A DNA stretch of 36,311 bases from JAVBSN01 sp031556525 (GTDB lineage Bacteria; Bacillota; Clostridia; Lachnospirales; Lachnospiraceae), in assembly GCA_031556525.1 (NCBI GenBank), contig JAVBSS010000070.1, forward strand, positions 1 through 36,311, in the 5' to 3' direction. A program made the position numbers and the translations under genes. Of this stretch, positions 8,121 to 14,991 are shown piece after piece. A model generated the notes under the pieces. It searched no databases, was not told where the DNA came from, and was given only the letters and a program-made list of their open reading frames with translations. Every line of letters begins with the position of its first letter. The stretch's first letter is position 1.

Positions 8121-9869
8121 TTATCCAAGTTTATTTATAATATGTTCTAACATACTGTCTATTACTGTTATGTATCTTGATGCTGCATTATATGCATGTT
8201 GAAATCTAATCAAATTACTAAGTTCCTCATCTGATGATACTCCAACTACTTGTTGTCTTTGAGCATTTATCTCATTTAGTGCTTGCATCTCACTGACTGC
8301 AATTTCATTATATGTGTATGCCTTATTAGCAAAATCTCCTACTAACGATGCATAATATTCTTCAAAATTATTCATTACCAATACATTAGGATTAAGTGTT
8401 GAAAATTCGCTATCCCACAACTTAAGTAATTGTTGTGTAACTTCTTGGTTCTCTCCACCATCTAAGTTGTTAATAGGAAGTAAACTTGGATTCTTAAGCA
8501 ATTCCTCATTAACTTTAATGTTTCCTACTGAATATAACGAATAATAGTCATCTGCCGATTCTTCATTAAATACTTTAACAGTCTTGGTTGTTCCATCAGC
8601 TAATGTTACTGTCTGTTCTGTATACCTTGCAATACTATTTCTTACAAATAATTCTGTACCAGCATAGTCATTGTTTTCACCCATTCCTATTCCGGCTTTT
8701 TCTTCATCTAATATCTTCATGGTTGTTCCATCAGCTAATGTCACTTCTGTATTAGGACAAAGCACATCATTAATTGCTGTTACAATTCCATGAATAAGCG
8801 TATCAAATGTTGCTATAATATTTGCTATTCCATATGGTTCTATTTTCAAGTTATACTCATCTGAATCCTTATTATATTGAGCCAATGCCGCATTATATGC
8901 CGCTGTATCTCCGTTAAAATCAGATTCCTTAGGTCTTACTGGTATTGCTGTATAGGTAGGTGTAACATCTCCCCTTGCCATCAGCAATCCTTTTAACGAA
9001 CCCTTATCTGAACGATCCTCTGCACTTGGAAGTCTATTTAAGTTAAATAAATCGTTTTTGTCATCTTTCCATACAGGTTTTAAAAAGTTCTTGTTTCCAT
9101 CTACTGTTGCTGTATCTAATTTAAACGCACGATCCACTGTAACTAAAGATCTTCCATCTATATGTACATCTATAGATTTGTCTCCATTTTCTACAACGCT
9201 TATATCTACTAATGCACTAAGTTCATCTAGAAGCTTATTTCTAACATCTCTTAAATCATTAGCATTCTCAACTTTACTCGCCTCAACCGCAATAATTGCT
9301 TTGTTCAAGTCTAAAAGTTCATCTGCAATATCATTTATTCTCTTAACTTGGCTTGTTATCTCACTATTAATATTTGTCTGAAACGTTACTAATTGGTTAT
9401 ATATAGTGCCGGCTTGCTTCACAAATGTATTTGCTTGGGCTATAAATCCACTTCTTGTTACAATGTTATTAGACTCATTATTTACTTCTTGAAGAGTCCC
9501 CCACAAATTCTGAATACATTCCCTGAAACTATTTCCTTCTAATTCACCAAAATAATTTTCTACTTCTGATATGGCTTCATATTGAGCCAAATAAAATGCC
9601 TGCCTACCATTTTCACTACGGTATGCATCATCTAAAAATCTATCTCTAACAACTCTTGTTGCTTCTACTTTAGTTCCCATACCTATGGTATTACTAGTTA
9701 TCGAAGAAGCACTTATCTTGCTATAATTAAGGTCAGTCATTAAAACCTGTTGTCTTGAATAGCCTTCAGTATTCACGTTTGTTAAGTTGTGTGCTGTTGT
9801 ATTAATAGCGTTCTGACTACTTTGCAATCCAGATACACCAGTATACATACTACTCATTATTCCTGCCAT
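8121..9869 (-). CDS. flgK: Hook-associated protein FlgK (HAP1), paralogue 2
   Basis: 582 residues, with signature SSMYTGVSGLQSSQNAIN, then AHNLTNVNTEGYSRQQVL, and a C-terminus NLIRFQHAYNAASRYITVID that matches FlgK D0. It is the paralogue closer to flgN, the FlgK/FlgL chaperone, at the position where Bacillus has its only flgK. RBS GAGGTG precedes ATG. The centre contains two copies of a V-T-L-A-D-G-T-T motif whose DNA repeats exactly over 21 bases (8586-8606, 8721-8741). Whether both FlgKs enter one junction or serve alternative filaments cannot be read from sequence. Confidence 0.93.
   Translation of the reverse strand: MAGIMSSMYTGVSGLQSSQNAINTTAHNLTNVNTEGYSRQQVLMTDLNYSKISASSITSNTIGMGTKVEATRVVRDRFLDDAYRSENGRQAFYLAQYEAISEVENYFGELEGNSFRECIQNLWGTLQEVNNESNNIVTRSGFIAQANTFVKQAGTIYNQLVTFQTNINSEITSQVKRINDIADELLDLNKAIIAVEASKVENANDLRDVRNKLLDELSALVDISVVENGDKSIDVHIDGRSLVTVDRAFKLDTATVDGNKNFLKPVWKDDKNDLFNLNRLPSAEDRSDKGSLKGLLMARGDVTPTYTAIPVRPKESDFNGDTAAYNAALAQYNKDSDEYNLKIEPYGIANIIATFDTLIHGIVTAINDVLCPNTEVTLADGTTMKILDEEKAGIGMGENNDYAGTELFVRNSIARYTEQTVTLADGTTKTVKVFNEESADDYYSLYSVGNIKVNEELLKNPSLLPINNLDGGENQEVTQQLLKLWDSEFSTLNPNVLVMNNFEEYYASLVGDFANKAYTYNEIAVSEMQALNEINAQRQQVVGVSSDEELSNLIRFQHAYNAASRYITVIDSMLEHIINKLG
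8586..8741. repeat. Direct repeat of 21 bases inside flgK paralogue 2
   Basis: Positions 8586-8606 and 8721-8741 are identical. Both encode the core of the TLADGTT motif in the variable centre of the protein. A diverged version of the same motif (TLADGSTKK) is in fliD around 1810-1835. Confidence 0.8.
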
Positions 9870-9883
9870 ATACTCACCTCTTA

Positions 9884-10399
9884 TTACTGTTTTGTATCAA
9901 ACATAGATGCTCCAACACCTAATGTATCTCCACTATAGCTAGCTTTTCCATAGTTAGCTGTCTCAGGTGCTTGGTTCACACTCTGCAATAAATTAATACT
10001 AACTTCTGTCATTTCAAGAGCACTTTCAATTAATTCTCTATTGTGCTCATTCGTATCTCTAATCCTAACTACTATATTCTTTATTTTATCATAAGCCTCT
10101 ATTAACGGCTTCTGAAATTCTGGCTGTTTACCCATAAGATCAATTATATTAGTAATACTTACAGTCTTAGAATTAATATTAAGTACTGTTGCTATCTCAG
10201 CGAGAGTTCTATCCCGCTTTGCACCGATTGCACCTAATAAATCTACAACCCTTTGTTCTTGAAGATTGGCTTCTTGCAACTTTTCTAAGTCATTGGAGAT
10301 TATATGCTTGGTCTTCTCCACCGAAGCTACACTTAACTCTTCATACGTTGTATATTCTTCTTCTAAAACACCTATTAATTCCTCAATTAAACTAGCCAT
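9884..10399 (-). CDS. flgN: Flagellar chaperone FlgN
   Basis: 171 residues, helical, starting MASLIEELIGVLEEEYTTYE, which is typical of the FlgN family (an N-terminal long helix with L-x-x-E-x-x-x-Y/L heptads). It binds the C-termini of FlgK and FlgL and delivers them to export. It lies between flgM and flgK, the conserved flgM-flgN-flgK order. RBS GAGAGG before ATG is moderate. The C-terminal ~30 residues are Gly/Ser/Thr rich and probably disordered. Confidence 0.9.
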   Translation of the reverse strand: MASLIEELIGVLEEEYTTYEELSVASVEKTKHIISNDLEKLQEANLQEQRVVDLLGAIGAKRDRTLAEIATVLNINSKTVSITNIIDLMGKQPEFQKPLIEAYDKIKNIVVRIRDTNEHNRELIESALEMTEVSINLLQSVNQAPETANYGKASYSGDTLGVGASMFDTKQ

Positions 10400-10413
10400 A
10401 AGATACCTCTCAT

Positions 10414-10698
10414 TTAAAATGTTTTCTCGCCATATGCTGCTAATAATTTGTCTGCAAATGCTTCTCCGCTTACATTGTATGTTCCGTTATTAATACTTTC
10501 TTTTAAAGCATTGACTTTGTCTTCTCTAACGTCTGGAACATTCTTAAGTGCAGCCTTAGCTACTTGCAAGTCTTTACCTACACTTGAAAAAGAAATCTGA
10601 TCCTTAATATCACTACTTCCTGCAACACTTTTCTTAGTAGTTTTTGTTGTGCTATTATTGCCGTAAATCTGACTTATTTGATAACTACTTATACGCAT
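10414..10698 (-). CDS. flgM: Anti-sigma-28 factor FlgM
   Basis: 94 residues. The N-terminus MRISSYQISQIYG and the C-terminal inhibitory region (KVNALKESINNGTYNVSGEA followed by FADKLLAAYG) are characteristic. FlgM holds sigma-28 until the hook is complete, then is secreted. AAGGAGG precedes the ATG. It has its own sigma-28-type promoter 44 bases upstream (10742-10768), giving the usual autoregulatory loop. flgN follows at 14 bases. Confidence 0.95.
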   Translation of the reverse strand: MRISSYQISQIYGNNSTTKTTKKSVAGSSDIKDQISFSSVGKDLQVAKAALKNVPDVREDKVNALKESINNGTYNVSGEAFADKLLAAYGEKTF

Positions 10699-10741
10699 AA
10701 TTACACCTTCCTCCTTGAAATAATATTTTCCTATACATTAC

Positions 10742-10768
10742 TTATCGGTAATTTTCTCAATATCTTTA
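10742..10768 (-). promoter_or_regulatory. Sigma-28 promoter of flgM
   Basis: Minus strand: TAAA (10768-10765), 15 bases, ACCGATAA (10749-10742), a single mismatch to GCCGATAA. It lies directly after the terminator of the yvyF unit, so it starts a new transcript for flgM-flgN-flgK-flgK-flgL-fliW-csrA. Confidence 0.88.
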
Positions 10769-10778
10769 GTGTTTCTGC

Positions 10779-10811
10779 AAAAAAATAAGGCAGTGATTAA
10801 ACTGCCTTATT
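10779..10811 (-). terminator. Rho-independent terminator after yvyF
   Basis: Perfect 11-bp stem AATAAGGCAGT / ACTGCCTTATT with a six-base loop. On the minus strand it is followed by a run of seven T. It begins 12 bases after the yvyF stop. Confidence 0.92.
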
Positions 10812-10822
10812 AGTCATAATAA

Positions 10823-11227
10823 TTAACGTCCGTCCAAAAATCTCATTCTTGGGTCTTCCTTTTTCTTAACTTCTCTTACTGGCGTTGGTTTCTTAATAGC
10901 ACTCTCTAAACCATTGTGCAACTTATTCTTACAAACATCACAGAATCTTCCTGTCTTAATCATTGTTCCACAGCTCTCACATTCAATACCTACAACAGAG
11001 TCTTTTGAAAAGCTTAATCTCTCTTCTCTTATCCATTGCTTTATCTGTGATATAGGAACTTCATTATCTTCTGAAACTTGGCTTATGCTAGCACTTGGAT
11101 TATCTATAACATATTGTTTAACATCTTGAAACTTATCCTCTAAATCTGATGCACATTTTGGGCAAATTGGTCTTCCGCCTATATAATTAAATAATCCCTT
11201 GCACATCTTACATGACTTAACTTCCAT
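10823..11227 (-). CDS. yvyF: YvyF-family flagellar operon protein
   Basis: 134 residues with paired zinc-type cysteines C6/C9, C22/C25, C83/C86 and C96/C99. The central helix-turn-helix-like segment ISQVSEDNEVPISQIKQWIR sits between them. This matches the YvyF/TIGR03826 family found upstream of flgM in Bacillus and Clostridia. The biochemical role is not settled; the layout suggests a nucleic-acid or sigma/anti-sigma partner, which is inference. GGAGGAG precedes ATG. It lies 12 bases after comFC and ends in a strong terminator. Confidence 0.88.
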   Translation of the reverse strand: MEVKSCKMCKGLFNYIGGRPICPKCASDLEDKFQDVKQYVIDNPSASISQVSEDNEVPISQIKQWIREERLSFSKDSVVGIECESCGTMIKTGRFCDVCKNKLHNGLESAIKKPTPVREVKKKEDPRMRFLDGR

Positions 11228-11239
11228 AATGCACTCCTC

Positions 11240-11923
11240 CTATCTTCCTTCTCCAATACATATACTTGTATAATATACTTCACTAACCCCTTTCGCTTGC
11301 AACAAGTAGGTTATTGCTTGTATTGTCGCTCCCGAAGTATATATATCATCAACTAATAATACTTTATCTAATTTTACCTTATTTGCTTCTATTTTAAAAG
11401 CCCTTTTTAAGTTTTTAACTCGTTCTTTATCATTTAATTCTTTTTGTGGTAAGGTTTTCTCACCTCTTACTACCACATTGGTAATTATAGGTATATTAAT
11501 TGCCTTACTTAATTCTCTTGCTATCAATTCTGCTTGGTTATACCCTCTAATTCGTTTCTTTGATTTATGAATTGGTACGGGTATTATTGCATCGAACCCT
11601 ATTGCCATAAACTGTTCTTTGTATGTATCCAACATTTCCTTTACATAAAAAGTTGTATATTCTCTTTTATTGTTATATTTATATTCCATTAGACTATTTC
11701 TAATACTGTCTGTATATACAAACGTTGGAAATCCCTTGATATATAACTTGGGGATTTTCTCACAGTCGAAACAATATTCTATCTCACTATTAATTACTGG
11801 TTTTCCACATTTAAAACAAGTCGGTTGTACTATTCTTACAAGATTCTCACTACATTCATTACATGCCTCTGTGCCATTTACAATTATATTGTTACATATA
11901 GGACACCTTCTCGGATATATCAA
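11240..11923 (-). CDS. comFC: ComFC-type amidophosphoribosyltransferase-like protein
   Basis: 227 residues from a TTG start. N-terminal zinc module with four CxxC pairs (C7/C10, C21/C24, C36/C39, C51/C54), then a type I PRTase domain with PVPIHKSKKRIRGYNQAELI and the PRPP loop VLLVDDIYTSGAT (acidic pair intact). ComFC is needed late in DNA uptake in naturally competent bacteria, but homologues are common in non-competent ones. The start is odd: homologues usually begin a few residues earlier (LLDLxxPRRC), and here the matching in-frame position is ATA (11944-11942) beside a purine-rich stretch. The frame is the same as recD2, separated by one TAG. Confidence 0.9.
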   Translation of the reverse strand: MIYPRRCPICNNIIVNGTEACNECSENLVRIVQPTCFKCGKPVINSEIEYCFDCEKIPKLYIKGFPTFVYTDSIRNSLMEYKYNNKREYTTFYVKEMLDTYKEQFMAIGFDAIIPVPIHKSKKRIRGYNQAELIARELSKAINIPIITNVVVRGEKTLPQKELNDKERVKNLKRAFKIEANKVKLDKVLLVDDIYTSGATIQAITYLLQAKGVSEVYYTSICIGEGR

Positions 11924-11953
11924 ATCTACTAATTTATTAAGTATATTAACACC

Positions 11954-14203
11954 CTACCCTTCATTTGCTAACTCTTGCAGTCTTACTTCTAATCCTGTAT
12001 ATCTCTTCTGCTCTTCTGTATTGTCTATCATTAATTCAACCATATGGTTGCTACCTACTATCACAACACATTTCTTGGCTCTTGTAACAGCTGTATATAA
12101 TAAATTTCTATTCATTAATACTCTAGGTCCTGATAATAGCGGAATAACTACCGCAGGATATTCACTTCCTTGTGATTTATGAATTGTAACTGCATATGCC
12201 AACTCCAATTCATCAAGGTTTGCGTAACCATACTCAACCTCTTTATTATCATCAAATAATACTGTAACCGTTTCACTATAATCACTTATAGATACTATCA
12301 CGCCCATATCTCCATTAAATACGCCAACGCCTTCATCTATTTTAAATCGTCCTTTTCCCTTATAAATAGCCCACTCTATTTTGTAATTATTCTTTATTTG
12401 CATAACTTTGTCACCTTCTCTAAAGATTACGTTATGCACTTCCTTCTCGAATTTCGTAGCAGTAGGTGGATTAAGAACTTTTTGTAATTCCTTGTTTAGA
12501 TTATCTACCCCCAAATCACCATTTCGCATAGGGGTTAATACTTGTATTTCATTAGTATCTGCTTCCACAAATCCTGGTAATTTTCTGCTTAGAAGTTGTC
12601 CTAATTCATCTATAATTACCTTGGTATTCATCCTAGGCAAATAAAAGAAATCCTTGCTCTTATTGTTCATTACAAAATGCTCACCATTATTTATTTTATG
12701 GGCATTAAATACTATGTCACTGCCTTCTTCTTGTCTAAATATCTTAGATAATTGACATACAGTAAATTGGTTTGAAGTAATTATATCCTTCAAGACATTT
12801 CCAGGGCCTACGGAAGGAAGCTGATTAACGTCACCAACAAGTATTAAATGCGTTCCTGGCATGATTGCAAGCAACAACCCATTTAACAAATACATATCTA
12901 CCATAGATACTTCATCAATAATTATTACATCCGTTTCTAGTGGATTGCTTGCATTTCTCTCAAACTTGTAAGAGTTTTCCCCATCTACGCCGCCATTTAA
13001 TTCTAACATTCTATGTATTGTTTGAGCCTTATATCCAGTTGCCTCTGTAATACGTTTTGCCGCACGTCCTGTTGGTGCTGCTAGTAATATTTCAAGCCCT
13101 TGTTCTTCAAAATAGTTAATAATCGTATTTATGGTAGTTGTCTTTCCCGTTCCAGGTCCACCTGTTATTACTACAAAACCTTCTTTGGCAGCTTCTTTTA
13201 CCGCCTTTCTTTGAAGCTCGTCTAATACAATTCCTTCTCTATCTTCTATTCTCGATATGGTTGCATCTAGTTCTACATTCGGTACATCATCATAGGTCTT
13301 TAACTCCAGTAACATTCTTGCACAGTTAAGTTCTAAATAATAATTATAAGCCGCATATATTATTTCTTTACCTGCAAGATCCTTAACCATAACCTTGCCA
13401 TCTATAGTTAGTCCTACTATTTGATTAATAAGGTTATCTTCTAATATATGTATACCTGCTGCCTCATCTGACAATAATTCTGAAACCTTTCTTAGAAGCA
13501 TATCCTTAGGTAAATACATATGTCCAAATCTATTAGATTCTAATAATGTATATACGATAGCCGCTCTTATCCTAAAATCCGAATCCGTTCCTATTCCTGC
13601 CTTCTTGGCTATCTCATCTGCCATCTTGAATCCAACGCCTTGAATATCTTCAGCTATTTTATAAGGATTACTTTCTATAACAGAATTCATCTTAGGTCCA
13701 TATTCATTATATATCTTCACTCCTAAGGCTGTATTAATTCCATACTTAGCTAAATATATAAGCGCATCTCTCATATCCCTTTTCTCGTTAAATTGTATAC
13801 CTATCTCTCTTGCCTTCTTCTCAGATATACCCTTAATCTCTGCAAGTCTTTCAGGTTCTTCTTCTATTATTCTAAATGTATCCATTTTAAATTTCTTAAT
13901 AATACGTTTAGCCGTTACCTCTCCAATTCCTTTAATAACTCCTGAACTTAAATACTTCTCCATACTCTCTACATCGTCAGGCAATTTTATTTCAAGGCTG
14001 GATACCTTAAACTGAACATCATATGTAGGATGCTCCACATATTCTCCTTCAGCAATTATATACATTCCTTCACTTAAGCCAGAGGCAGTTCCTACAAAAG
14101 TCTCTTCTTCCCCGCTGTCTTCACAAGATACAGAAAATACTGTATAACCATTACTCTCATTATGATATATTATCTTTTCTACGTAACCTTCTTTTGTTTC
14201 CAT
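11954..14203 (-). CDS. recD2: RecD2-type SF1B helicase
   Basis: 749 residues, the RecD2/YrrC length. An N-terminal OB-like domain is followed by helix-hairpin-helix modules (IKGIGEVTAKRI near 90, IKGISEKKAREIG near 123, IQGVGFKMADEIA near 187). The helicase core has Walker A GGPGTGKTT (348-356), Walker B IIIDEVSM (427-434) and motif VTIHKSQGSEYPAVVIP near the C-terminus. RecD2 is a 5'-3' DNA helicase acting in repair and fork restart without RecBC. AGGAG lies ten bases before ATG. It is the first gene of the recD2-comFC-yvyF unit and is divergent from the ECF sigma gene. Confidence 0.96.
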   Translation of the reverse strand: METKEGYVEKIIYHNESNGYTVFSVSCEDSGEEETFVGTASGLSEGMYIIAEGEYVEHPTYDVQFKVSSLEIKLPDDVESMEKYLSSGVIKGIGEVTAKRIIKKFKMDTFRIIEEEPERLAEIKGISEKKAREIGIQFNEKRDMRDALIYLAKYGINTALGVKIYNEYGPKMNSVIESNPYKIAEDIQGVGFKMADEIAKKAGIGTDSDFRIRAAIVYTLLESNRFGHMYLPKDMLLRKVSELLSDEAAGIHILEDNLINQIVGLTIDGKVMVKDLAGKEIIYAAYNYYLELNCARMLLELKTYDDVPNVELDATISRIEDREGIVLDELQRKAVKEAAKEGFVVITGGPGTGKTTTINTIINYFEEQGLEILLAAPTGRAAKRITEATGYKAQTIHRMLELNGGVDGENSYKFERNASNPLETDVIIIDEVSMVDMYLLNGLLLAIMPGTHLILVGDVNQLPSVGPGNVLKDIITSNQFTVCQLSKIFRQEEGSDIVFNAHKINNGEHFVMNNKSKDFFYLPRMNTKVIIDELGQLLSRKLPGFVEADTNEIQVLTPMRNGDLGVDNLNKELQKVLNPPTATKFEKEVHNVIFREGDKVMQIKNNYKIEWAIYKGKGRFKIDEGVGVFNGDMGVIVSISDYSETVTVLFDDNKEVEYGYANLDELELAYAVTIHKSQGSEYPAVVIPLLSGPRVLMNRNLLYTAVTRAKKCVVIVGSNHMVELMIDNTEEQKRYTGLEVRLQELANEG

Positions 14204-14291
14204 TTATTAATGCTCCTATTAAAATTAATCGTGCTATCTATTATTAAGTTAATGTTATTTTCTATCTTTTAAATAATGTCCAAATTTAGTT

Positions 14292-14322
14292 TAGCATAAC
14301 ATATATTCAAAATCTATATTTA
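14292..14322 (-). promoter_or_regulatory. Candidate promoter of recD2 (extended -10)
   Basis: On the minus strand TGC-TAAACT forms an extended -10 about 95 bases before the recD2 start. No good -35 hexamer is at the right distance. The leader in between is AT-rich and shows no clear structure. Confidence 0.3.
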
Positions 14323-14343
14323 TGTATAATCATATCTATGTTA

Positions 14344-14382
14344 TTGTTTAAATAAACAACTTAAATGAATACTTAAATGAAT
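14344..14382. repeat. Palindrome plus tandem 12-base repeat upstream of the ECF sigma promoter
   Basis: TTGTTTA-AA-TAAACAA (14344-14359) is a perfect inverted repeat with a two-base centre. It is immediately followed by two exact copies of ACTTAAATGAAT (14359-14370, 14371-14382). The block ends 20 bases before the -35 of the sigma gene, the usual place for an activator or repressor site. Confidence 0.75.
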
Positions 14383-14402
14383 TTTAAATTTACTGCAACA
14401 CT

Positions 14403-14432
14403 TTGACACATTTATTACACTATATATATAAA
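14403..14432 (+). promoter_or_regulatory. Sigma-A-type promoter of the ECF sigma operon
   Basis: TTGACA (14403-14408) is followed by TATATA (14425-14430, spacer 16) or TATAAA (14427-14432, spacer 18). The palindrome AAATACGTATTT (14430-14441) overlaps the likely transcription start. Confidence 0.6.
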
Positions 14433-14465
14433 TACGTATTTAAAACGCTAAAAAGGGGTGAATAT

Positions 14466-14975
14466 ATGGACTCTAAAAACTTAGAGATGCTTGTTAAAAA
14501 AGCTAAAAAAGGGGATACCCAAGCATTTTCAACTTTATATGAAACGTTCTATAAGGACTTATATAAGACTGCTTATTACATATTAGGGTACACTGAAGAT
14601 GCTCAGGACGTTGTAAGCGATACATTACTTGCAGCTTACGAAACCTTGCCAAAGCTTCGAAATAACCTAGCTTTCAAATCATGGATATATAAGATACTAA
14701 GCAATAAATGTCGCGCAATGCTCAAATCTTATGTAAACAAAACTGTTGCTTTAGAAGAAGATTCTTCTATATACCAACAAGACTATGCCGAAATTATAGA
14801 TGTTAAAAATAGCTTTAATAAACTACCAGATGCTCAACGCCTTGTAGTGTCCTTGTCTGTATTTGGCGGTTATAACAGCAAGGAAATAGCAACATTATTA
14901 GATATGAACCAAAACACTGTTCGCTCTGCTAAAATGCGTGGACTTGAACAACTAAAACAATTTCTAAACTATTAA
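14466..14975 (+). CDS. ECF-type RNA polymerase sigma factor
   Basis: 169 residues. The start is ATG at 14466 (MDSKNLEMLVKKAKKGD) because AAGGGGTG lies just before it; the open frame extends 21 codons upstream across the promoter and is rejected. Region 2 is visible as FSTLYETFYKDLYKTAYYIL followed by AQDVVSDTLLAAYETLP, and region 4 as FNKLPDAQRLVVSLSVFGGY then SKEIATLLDMNQNTVRSAKM. This is the two-domain ECF layout. The next gene follows after 16 bases and encodes a single-pass membrane protein, so the sigma factor is probably held by that protein's cytosolic end. Its regulon and signal are unknown. Confidence 0.9.
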   Translation: MDSKNLEMLVKKAKKGDTQAFSTLYETFYKDLYKTAYYILGYTEDAQDVVSDTLLAAYETLPKLRNNLAFKSWIYKILSNKCRAMLKSYVNKTVALEEDSSIYQQDYAEIIDVKNSFNKLPDAQRLVVSLSVFGGYNSKEIATLLDMNQNTVRSAKMRGLEQLKQFLNY

Positions 14976-14991
14976 ATCGGAGGTAAATCAT

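Noticed and set aside
6186..9869. Tandem flgK as an assembly duplication
   Set aside because: The two genes differ in length and through most of their sequence; only the conserved ends resemble each other.
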